Source of the DNA: an uncultured Carnobacteriaceae bacterium
GTDB taxonomy: Bacteria; Bacillota; Bacilli; Lactobacillales; Aerococcaceae
DNA length: 11,515 nt
Assembly: GCA_938039195.1 (NCBI GenBank)
Contig: CALHVK010000032.1
Span: 1 to 11,515 of the forward strand
Direction: 5' to 3'
Shown: positions 6,408-11,515 of the stretch, piece by piece
How the letters are laid out: every line of letters starts with the position of its first letter
How positions within the stretch are numbered: position 1 is the stretch's first letter
The notes under the pieces: generated by a model
What the model saw: only the letters and a program-made list of their open reading frames with translations
Told to the model about the DNA's origin: nothing
The model's database searches: none
Position numbers and translations under genes: made by a program

Positions 6408-7730
6408 ATGGAGAATTCCTTAGAAATTATTTTACAAAGGACCAAATGGTTTAGACAAGCTCGATTTGGGATGTTTATTCATTTTGGGCTTTATGCGATT
6501 CCTGGAAGGGGAGAATGGATTCGCAGTAATGAACAAATGACAATTGAAGATTATCAACCTTATTTTGACGCATTTAATCCAAGCGAATTCGATGCAAAAG
6601 CTTGGGCGAAGGCTGCTAAAGAAGCTGGAATGAAATATGTCGTATTGACGGCTAAACATCACGACGGATTTTGTTTATTTGATTCCGAGTTTACAGATTA
6701 TAAAATTACCAATACACCCTTTGGAAGAGATTTAGTTCGTGAATTTGTAGAGGCAGTAAGAGCAGAAGGGCTTCGAGTGGGATTATATTTTAGTCTACTG
6801 GACTGGTATCATCCAGATTATCCAAAGTACGCAGATCGACATCATCCTATGAGAGGGAAAATCGCATATAAGGATGAAACAATCGATTTTGACCGCTATT
6901 TGGAATTTATGCATCACCAAGTAGAAGAAATTGTAACGAAGTACGGGAAACTTGATATTCTCTGGTTTGATTTTTCCTATGGTGAAATGTTTGGTGAAAA
7001 ATGGAAGGCCAGCGACTTAATAGAACTCGTAAGAAAACATCAACCTGATGTGGTTGTTGACAACCGCTTAGAGACTTCTGGAGAGGGCTTCGGAAGTATT
7101 GCAAGTGAGAAGATTCATTCCTATTCTGGAGACTTTGTCAGTCCCGAACAAATCGTACCGCATGAAGGGATTCGGAATGTAAAAGGGGAATTGCTACCGT
7201 GGGAACTATGTCTCACAATGAATAACCATTGGGCCTATAACCCAAGTGATAAACTCTATAAGAGTCCTAAAGTACTCATTCGTAAACTGGTGGAATGTGT
7301 TAGTAAGGGCGGAAACATGATTTTAAATGTTGGACCTACTGCTAAAGGGAACTTTCCAAAAGAGAGCCTTGAAATTTTACAGGGCATTGGAGAATGGATG
7401 AAGAAGAATGGCGAATCTATCTATCGTGGAGGATTTGTGGATTTACCAAAACCAGAATGGGGCTATTATACGAAGGATGGTAAAAATCTATACGCACATG
7501 TTTTCGAACAACCGATTGGTCCGATTGCTTTAACGGGGATTCATCGGGAACAAATTCAACGAATGAGTTTTGTACATGATGGTAGTGAAGTGAGAATTTC
7601 TAATAGTTGGACGACATTAGCCTTTCAAAATATTTGTTTCGCAGAATATGGGGAAATAGGGGCCTATACGTATCCATTACCGGATGCGATAGATAGTGTC
7701 ATCAAGATTGAACTGAAAGAAGAACTCTAA
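6408..7730 (+). CDS. GH29 alpha-L-fucosidase, cytoplasmic
   Basis: Retaining glycosidase of 440 residues expected to remove terminal alpha-L-fucose from glycans. The N-terminal part is the GH29 barrel: WFRQARFGMFIHFG with His25, then AGMKYVVLTAKHHDGFCLF with His84-His85, the EGLRVGLYFSLLDW strand, and LDILWFDFSYG with Asp188 as the expected nucleophile. SPEQ (Glu247) and GNMILNVGPTAKG are further family signatures. About 85 C-terminal residues form a short beta domain, so the protein is at the small end of the family. There is no signal peptide or LPxTG anchor, so it acts on imported fuco-oligosaccharides. The ATG at 6408 has overlapping ribosome sites AAGGAG and GGAGG upstream. No sugar transporter accompanies it; the next gene, a helicase, starts 19 nt after the stop in an apparent operon. 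Linkage preference cannot be told from sequence. Confidence 0.92.
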   Translation: MENSLEIILQRTKWFRQARFGMFIHFGLYAIPGRGEWIRSNEQMTIEDYQPYFDAFNPSEFDAKAWAKAAKEAGMKYVVLTAKHHDGFCLFDSEFTDYKITNTPFGRDLVREFVEAVRAEGLRVGLYFSLLDWYHPDYPKYADRHHPMRGKIAYKDETIDFDRYLEFMHHQVEEIVTKYGKLDILWFDFSYGEMFGEKWKASDLIELVRKHQPDVVVDNRLETSGEGFGSIASEKIHSYSGDFVSPEQIVPHEGIRNVKGELLPWELCLTMNNHWAYNPSDKLYKSPKVLIRKLVECVSKGGNMILNVGPTAKGNFPKESLEILQGIGEWMKKNGESIYRGGFVDLPKPEWGYYTKDGKNLYAHVFEQPIGPIALTGIHREQIQRMSFVHDGSEVRISNSWTTLAFQNICFAEYGEIGAYTYPLPDAIDSVIKIELKEEL

Positions 7731-7749
7731 TAATGAAAGGAGAACACGG

Positions 7750-10443
7750 ATGTTTGAGCACTTATCTTTCAAAGGCGAGTGGAGAGCGTATCAAAAGCGT
7801 ATCTTAGAAAAGAGCGAGTCGATTATGGCAGATGGTCATATTCACTTAGTGGCGGCTCCAGGTTCTGGGAAAACAACGCTAGGAATTGAATTTATCCGTC
7901 GTAATAGTAAGCCTGCGCTCATTCTAGTGCCAACCGTGACGATTCGCCAGCAGTGGGTAGATCGTATTCGTGAGGCGTTTCTGGACACGGAGAGTCTAGC
8001 CGATGAAATGATTTCGCAAAATCTGAAACAGCCAAAGACGATTACCGTTGCGACGTATCAAGCTTTGCACAGTGCTATCAATCGTCTGGAAGGTGACGCG
8101 GAAGTTGAGGATACGGACGATGTAGTCGAAACCGAGCATTTTGATTTTAAAGGAGTCGATATCGTTAAACTCTTTAAGGAAGCAAATCTTGGAACATTAT
8201 GCCTCGATGAGTGTCATCACTTGCGAAATGAATGGTGGAAGAGTCTAGAAACCTTCCGTAAATCCTTTGCGGATATCAATGTGATTTCGCTGACGGCAAC
8301 ACCTCCATATGAAGGAGAGCCTGCACTATGGGAACGTTATGTAGCCATGTGTGGGGAAATTGATGAGGAAATTACCGTTCCAGAACTTGTCAAAGAGGGC
8401 AGTTTGTGTCCGCACCAGGACTATGTGTATTTCTCTTTCCCAACGAAGGAAGAAGAGAAACAACTCCATCAGTTCTCTACGCAAAAGAGAGCCTTCTTGA
8501 AAAATCTATCCGAGGATTCGATGTTTTGCGAGGCGGTGAGAACTAGCCGTGCACTCGATGGAACCATTTCAGAAGATGAGCTCTTAAACGAGCCAAAGTA
8601 TCTCTCGGCAACACTGATTTTTCTACGTCATAAAGGAATCGAGTTCCCGAAACATTTTCAACAATTACTTGGGGCAAGCCTCCTTCCAACGTTTGACTTG
8701 GCGTGGTTTGAAATCCTCTTACAAGGAATGTTATTCGACGTGCCGCATTGGTATGATTTGTCCGAAGAAGACTTGAAAGAATTGAAGAGTGAATTGAAAT
8801 CTCTTGGATTAATCGACCGCAAACAAGTACAGCTGCTTCGCAATAAAAAAATAGACCAGCTATTGAACCAATCTCTTGGGAAATTAAATGCTGTTAGAGA
8901 AATCTTTAAAGCGGAACACGAAACATTAGGCAACGACTTGAGACAACTGATTTTGACAGACTTCATTCGAAAGGACTTTGAGGTGCACTTAGGAAATCCA
9001 GATGTGCAGTATAGCCAACTGGGCGTATTGCCTTACTTCGAAGTTCTTCGTAGAGAACTTGTAGAGCAGCAATTAGACGTTCCTGTGGCCGTTTTAACCG
9101 GAAGTCTCGTCATTATCCCAACAAGTGTAAAATCACGTTTAGAAGCCCTTTTTGGCGCAGATAAGATTACCTTCCAACCGGTCGGACAACTAGACGAGAA
9201 GGACTATGTGAAGGTTCGTTTAGTTGGGGCGCAACATGATTTAGTCAGCGCCGTGACACAGCTCTTCCAAGAAGGGCAGATTCATGTCGTGATTGGGACA
9301 AAATCTCTCCTCGGTGAAGGATGGGACGCACCGTGCGTGAACTCATTGATTCTCGCTAGCTTTGTCGGTAGCTTTATGCTCAGCAATCAGATGCGAGGTC
9401 GCGCGATTCGCATTTGGCCGGAAAATCCGGATAAGACAAGTAGCGTTTGGCATCTGGTGTCGATTAATCTTGCGGAGAAAAAACTCTTCAAGAAGAAAGA
9501 AGACGAAGAGGATTTACCAATCGGAATCGATAGCCCAGATATGGAATTGTTACAGCGCCGTATGAAGCAGTTTTTAGGGCTACACTATAATGAAAATACG
9601 ATTGAATCGGGTGCGGATCGTTTAGACCTTGGGAATATCGAGTTCACGAAGAAGAATTTGACAAAACTTAACCAAGAAACCATCAGCCGCTCGCGTAATC
9701 GCGAAGAGTTGAGAAAGCGCTGGAATGAATCCCTTCCGCTTCTAGAAGACATGGAAGTCTCCAATGAAGTGCAAGTAGACAAGGCGTTCTTGCCGACCGT
9801 TCTTCTAACGGATGCACGAAAAATTCTCACCTATGCGCAAGCCATCGTACTAACGGAATTTATCGTCTATTTAGTCCTCGATTTTGCTAGAGGACCATCC
9901 CAACTCTTATATCCAGTGGGGCTTCTATCGATCATCGTGTTAAATATTGTCTGGTTGAGATATTTCTTATACAAGAGTCCGTATAAACGCCTCGAACTCT
10001 TTGCGGAAGCCGTCCGAAAAGCCTTGCTTGCATCAGGACACTTGCAGACACAAAACTGTAAGGCCAGAGTCGTTCGTGGGGATAAGGATTCGATTCAAAC
10101 CGCCACTTATCTAAAAGGTGGAACCTTGCGTGAGAAGGAACTCTTCGCACAGGCGCTATCGGAATTCTTTGCTCCAATCGAGAACCAGCGCTATATTCTA
10201 AGAGCTACGACTTGGGTCAATGACCAAACGAAATATTTTGCCGTTCCAAGTATGTTTGATAAACGCAAAGAAGACGCCGTTGCCTTTGTAGCCAACATCG
10301 AAAAATACATTGGCAAGTACGAAATCATCTACACTCGTAATGTAGAAGGGCGTCATATTCTCTTAGATGCACGTCTGAATGCATTAGGAAATAAACAAGA
10401 ACGTACTTTCTCTAAGAAGAAAGTCACGTCTAAATTAAAATAA
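7750..10443 (+). CDS. SF2 DEAD/DEAH-type helicase with C-terminal membrane hairpin
   Basis: Large ATP-dependent superfamily 2 helicase-like protein, 897 residues. RecA domain 1 shows Walker A AAPGSGKT (Lys41), motif Ia-like LVPTVTIRQQW, a DECHH Walker B (Asp153-Glu154-Cys155-His156) and TATPP (182-186). A helical, charged insert of about 250 residues follows, then RecA domain 2 with GTKSLLGEGWDAP (516-528, motif V) and QMRGRAIR (547-554, motif VI with both arginines). All ATPase motifs are intact. After a basic linker, two hydrophobic stretches at about 692-712 and 718-740 look like a membrane hairpin, followed by ~155 mostly polar residues of no family I recognise. Start: ATG 7750 with AAAGGAGAA upstream. 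It lies 19 nt after the fucosidase. It resembles Res/type III restriction-like helicases, but no nuclease or methylase is present. Target and role are unknown. Confidence 0.85.
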   Translation: MFEHLSFKGEWRAYQKRILEKSESIMADGHIHLVAAPGSGKTTLGIEFIRRNSKPALILVPTVTIRQQWVDRIREAFLDTESLADEMISQNLKQPKTITVATYQALHSAINRLEGDAEVEDTDDVVETEHFDFKGVDIVKLFKEANLGTLCLDECHHLRNEWWKSLETFRKSFADINVISLTATPPYEGEPALWERYVAMCGEIDEEITVPELVKEGSLCPHQDYVYFSFPTKEEEKQLHQFSTQKRAFLKNLSEDSMFCEAVRTSRALDGTISEDELLNEPKYLSATLIFLRHKGIEFPKHFQQLLGASLLPTFDLAWFEILLQGMLFDVPHWYDLSEEDLKELKSELKSLGLIDRKQVQLLRNKKIDQLLNQSLGKLNAVREIFKAEHETLGNDLRQLILTDFIRKDFEVHLGNPDVQYSQLGVLPYFEVLRRELVEQQLDVPVAVLTGSLVIIPTSVKSRLEALFGADKITFQPVGQLDEKDYVKVRLVGAQHDLVSAVTQLFQEGQIHVVIGTKSLLGEGWDAPCVNSLILASFVGSFMLSNQMRGRAIRIWPENPDKTSSVWHLVSINLAEKKLFKKKEDEEDLPIGIDSPDMELLQRRMKQFLGLHYNENTIESGADRLDLGNIEFTKKNLTKLNQETISRSRNREELRKRWNESLPLLEDMEVSNEVQVDKAFLPTVLLTDARKILTYAQAIVLTEFIVYLVLDFARGPSQLLYPVGLLSIIVLNIVWLRYFLYKSPYKRLELFAEAVRKALLASGHLQTQNCKARVVRGDKDSIQTATYLKGGTLREKELFAQALSEFFAPIENQRYILRATTWVNDQTKYFAVPSMFDKRKEDAVAFVANIEKYIGKYEIIYTRNVEGRHILLDARLNALGNKQERTFSKKKVTSKLK

Positions 10444-10445
10444 AC

Positions 10446-10490
10446 ACATAAAGAATCTAGCCAAAACCGACTAGATTCTTTATGTTTTTT
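10446..10490 (+). terminator. Terminator after the helicase
   Basis: ACATAAAGAATCTAG (10446-10460) pairs perfectly with CTAGATTCTTTATGT (10471-10485), 15 bp, loop of 10 nt, then a T run to 10490. It closes the fucosidase-helicase operon. Confidence 0.92.
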
Positions 10491-10501
10491 CAGTAAAATC
10501 C

Positions 10502-10530
10502 TTGCATTCTATTTCAAACTATTGTAAGAT
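10502..10530 (+). promoter_or_regulatory. Promoter of the tRNA-Tyr/tRNA-Gln unit
   Basis: TTGCAT (10502-10507), 17 bp spacer, TAAGAT (10525-10530). It lies about 28 nt before the first tRNA base and directly after the helicase terminator. Confidence 0.7.
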
Positions 10531-10558
10531 ATCTGAGTACGAAATTTTAATATTTGCT

Positions 10559-10642
10559 GGAGGGGTAGCGAAGTGGCTAAACGCGGCGGACTGTAAATCC
10601 GCTCCTTCGGGTTCGGCAGTTCGAATCTGCCCCCCTCCACCA
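10559..10642 (+). tRNA. tRNA-Tyr (anticodon GTA)
   Basis: Acceptor GGAGGGG (10559-10565) pairs with CCCCTCC (10632-10638). The anticodon stem GCGGA/TCCGC encloses loop CTGTAAA with GTA at 10593-10595. A long variable arm with CC-TTC-GG marks a class II tRNA, as expected for bacterial tRNA-Tyr. The T arm is GGCAG-TTCGAAT-CTGCC. Discriminator A10639 is followed by an encoded CCA (10640-10642). Confidence 0.97.
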
Positions 10643-10643
10643 T

Positions 10644-10715
10644 TGGGGTATAGCCAAGCGGTAAGGCAACGGACTTTGACTCCGTCATTCGTTGGTTCGA
10701 ATCCAGCTACCCCAG
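10644..10715 (+). tRNA. tRNA-Gln (anticodon TTG)
   Basis: Acceptor TGGGGTA (10644-10650) pairs with TACCCCA (10708-10714), discriminator G10715. The anticodon stem ACGGA/TCCGT encloses loop CTTTGAC with TTG at 10676-10678. The T arm is GTTGG-TTCGAAT-CCAGC with a terminal G-U-type pair. The 3' CCA is not encoded (TCC follows). It begins one base after the CCA of tRNA-Tyr. Confidence 0.96.
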
Positions 10716-10721
10716 TCCTAC

Positions 10722-10746
10722 AGGCACCGATTCCGGTGCCTTTTTT
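10722..10746 (+). terminator. Terminator of the tRNA operon
   Basis: AGGCACCG (10722-10729) pairs with CGGTGCCT (10734-10741), loop ATTC, followed by T residues to 10746. It ends the two-tRNA transcript. Confidence 0.93.
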
Positions 10747-10821
10747 GTTGCCCATTTTTCCTGCACAACCTAAATTTTCCAACCTTCACAGCACACACCT
10801 TCTTCTTCCCGTCCCGCCGCC
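10747..10821. other. Pyrimidine-rich spacer, no gene
   Basis: This stretch is dominated by C and T on the + strand. It has no ribosome binding site, credible reading frame or hairpin that I can see. It separates the tRNA terminator from the start of the long palindrome. With the palindrome and the leader beyond it, it makes up a gene-free gap of about 540 bases (10747-11285). Confidence 0.5.
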
Positions 10822-10933
10822 TGAAACATTTCGTAATTTCCTTATTCACTCATTTTGTGATGTGTGCTAAAGGAAAATCTATAGAAAGCAGTAATTAAAT
10901 GGAGTCTCAAAAGAACTCCTAATGGATTTCATC

Positions 10934-10961
10934 ATAATAACAATAAGGTAATCGCAAGCAA
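10934..10961 (-). promoter_or_regulatory. Outward-facing promoter-like sequence in the left arm
   Basis: On the minus strand, TTGCTT (10961-10956), a 16 bp spacer and TATTAT (10939-10934) with an extended TG. It is the mirror of the right-arm -10 and points toward the tRNA genes. The hexamers are imperfect. Confidence 0.3.
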
Positions 10962-11046
10962 TGCGAATTACTGAGGGTTAGCGATTGATCACTTACCCTC
11001 AGTTTGAGGCTTGCTACCCTTGAGACGAAGGCTCAAGGGGGTGCCG
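10947..11046. other. Branched apex of the long palindrome: three hairpins
   Basis: The 100 nt between the arms form three successive hairpins. H1 is GTAATCGCA (10948-10956) with TGCGAATTAC (10962-10971), one bulged A. H2 is CTGAGGGT (10971-10978) with ACCCTCAG (10995-11002). H3 is CCCTTGAG (11017-11024) with CTCAAGGG (11032-11039), possibly extended by GGC (11008-11010) with GCC (11043-11045). Together with the long basal stem this is a four-way, cloverleaf-like junction. H1 and H2 share base 10971, so one pair must give way. Confidence 0.65.
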
Positions 11047-11050
11047 TTAT

Positions 11051-11059
11051 TGTTATAAT
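11051..11059 (+). promoter_or_regulatory. Outward-facing extended -10 in the right arm
   Basis: TGTTATAAT is a perfect extended -10 (TGn + TATAAT) pointing toward the regulator gene. No good -35 is seen at the usual distance. It could direct transcription out of the palindrome. Confidence 0.35.
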
Positions 11060-11203
11060 GATGAAAATAATCCATAGGAGTTCTAAGAGACTCCATTTAT
11101 TTTTCAATACAATTTTTATTTTGATTTTCCTTTAGCACACTAATCGTCCAAAATTAGGCAGAAAGTGAGAAAAATTACGAAATGTTTCAAAAAGGTACTA
11201 AAA

Positions 11204-11223
11204 ATTTCCTAACAATAGGAAAT
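11204..11223. promoter_or_regulatory. Operator-like palindrome before the HTH regulator
   Basis: ATTTCCTA (11204-11211), spacer ACAA, TAGGAAAT (11216-11223): a perfect 8 bp dyad that overlaps the -35 region of the promoter for the downstream regulator. This is where a repressor or autoregulator would bind. The binder is unknown. Confidence 0.5.
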
Positions 11224-11238
11224 AATTTTAGGTATAAT
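11209..11238 (+). promoter_or_regulatory. Promoter of the HTH regulator gene
   Basis: Consensus TATAAT at 11233-11238. The best -35 is CTAACA (11209-11214, 4/6) with an 18 bp spacer, lying within the operator-like dyad. The start codon is about 47 nt downstream. Confidence 0.55.
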
Positions 11239-11285
11239 GAAATCAAAGAATCTGATATAGTCAAATTGAGGTGGAGGGATTTTTA

Positions 11286-11515
11286 ATGAAACAACGACAC
11301 CAACAACTACTGCACTTACTTGCACGCCACGAATGGATTAAAGGACGCGAATTAGCTTCCTGCCTCGGCGTTAGCGCAAGAACAGTGCGTTCCGATATCG
11401 AACAAATCAATCGAGAAATGCCGCATATTATCGAAGCGGATCGCCAAAAAGGATATCGTCTCGTGGCTTTCCAACAAAATCGATATGTCGATCCAGAAAG
11501 TTTACTACGAACCCC
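11286..11515 (+). CDS. HTH regulator, BglG/LicR-like N-terminus, cut by the window edge
   Basis: The first 76 codons of a gene that continues past the right edge. The ATG at 11286 has GGAGG (11273-11277) 8 nt upstream. The protein begins MKQRHQQLLHLLARHEWIKG, then GRELASCLGVSARTVRSDIEQIN, an HTH_11/DeoR-like winged helix: the RTVRSDI recognition helix is followed by the wing GYRLV. This N-terminal domain is typical of PTS-regulated BglG/LicR/MtlR-type activators and antiterminators and of Mga-like regulators. The PRD, EIIB or EIIA domains that would decide among them lie outside the window. The dyad overlapping its promoter suggests autoregulation or control by another factor. Confidence 0.8.
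   Translation, partial: MKQRHQQLLHLLARHEWIKGRELASCLGVSARTVRSDIEQINREMPHIIEADRQKGYRLVAFQQNRYVDPESLLRT

Larger units (their letters stand above)
10822..11189. repeat. Long imperfect palindromic element (~368 bp)
   Basis: Left and right arms pair in register along their length. Helices read directly: 10822-10839 with 11172-11189 (18 bp), 10862-10879 with 11123-11140 (18 bp), 10896-10908 with 11087-11099 (13 bp), 10912-10921 with 11075-11084 (10 bp), 10923-10928 with 11069-11074 (6 bp), 10929-10935 with 11058-11064 (7 bp) and 10937-10946 with 11047-11056 (10 bp), about 82 bp in all. Between them are internal loops of unequal size, which still show traces of homology (for example ATTTTG and TCACT in both arms). 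The outer ends are TGAAACATTTCGTAATTT and its complement. No coding sequence, transposase or flanking target duplication is visible. It may be a foldback/MITE-like element or a large structured RNA. Confidence 0.85.

Noticed and set aside
10502..10870. Reading frames of 122 and 87 codons on either strand across the tRNA genes
   Set aside because: They span two convincing tRNAs and a terminator, which is a common source of false genes.
10989..11096. 35-residue minus-strand frame inside the palindrome (begins MESLRTPMDYFHHYNNNG)
   Set aside because: No ribosome binding site, and the sequence is dictated by the hairpins. The opposite arm has no matching frame because of small indels.
10822..11189. 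Known structured RNAs (RNase P RNA, tmRNA, SRP RNA, 6S RNA, T-box, retron msr-msd) as explanations for the palindrome
   Set aside because: Signature sequences of these RNAs are not visible, 6S is much shorter, no aminoacyl or amino acid gene follows, and no reverse transcriptase gene is present.
10822..11189. Target-site duplication flanking the palindrome
   Set aside because: The bases on each side (GCCGCC to the left, AAAAGG to the right) show no direct repeat, so recent transposition cannot be argued from the ends.

Overview
The window looks like chromosomal DNA of a low-GC Gram-positive bacterium, most likely order Lactobacillales. Supporting signs are AT-rich intergenic DNA, strong GGAGG-type ribosome binding sites, TTG starts, a PcsB-like secreted CHAP protein, YehR/DUF1307 lipoproteins, an FMN-riboswitch-controlled RibU and a PRD/BglG-type regulator start. 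A Carnobacteriaceae genus such as Granulicatella would fit, but that is a guess from gene content, not a database result.

Layout, left to right, with all complete genes on the + strand. (1) 1-1640: a leader with a WalR-like box, then a PcsB-type coiled-coil/CHAP peptidoglycan hydrolase with its own terminator. (2) 1682-3376: three tandem paralogous lipoproteins of the YehR/DUF1307 family. Gene 1 is monocistronic and genes 2-3 form an operon. The promoter and terminator are duplicated along with the genes. (3) 3420-4337: an FMN riboswitch with a readable terminator/antiterminator platform ahead of ribU, the riboflavin-binding subunit of an ECF transporter. (4) 4336-6289: an operon of an SLC13-type permease and a stand-alone AroQ chorismate mutase. 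(5) 6358-10490: an operon of a cytoplasmic GH29 alpha-L-fucosidase and an 897-residue SF2 helicase that carries two predicted membrane segments near its C-terminus. (6) 10502-10746: a tRNA-Tyr/tRNA-Gln transcription unit with 1 nt between the two tRNAs. (7) 10822-11189: a large imperfect palindrome of about 370 bp with a branched apex and no credible gene inside. (8) 11204-11515: an operator-like palindrome, a promoter and the first 76 codons of an HTH regulator that runs off the right edge.

Functionally this is mostly housekeeping and envelope biology: septal wall hydrolysis, surface lipoproteins, riboflavin uptake, aromatic amino acid synthesis and fucoside breakdown. The parts least explained by known families are the long palindrome at 10822-11189 and the membrane-tethered helicase at 7750-10443. 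I found no reverse transcriptase, transposase, CRISPR array or toxin-antitoxin pair.
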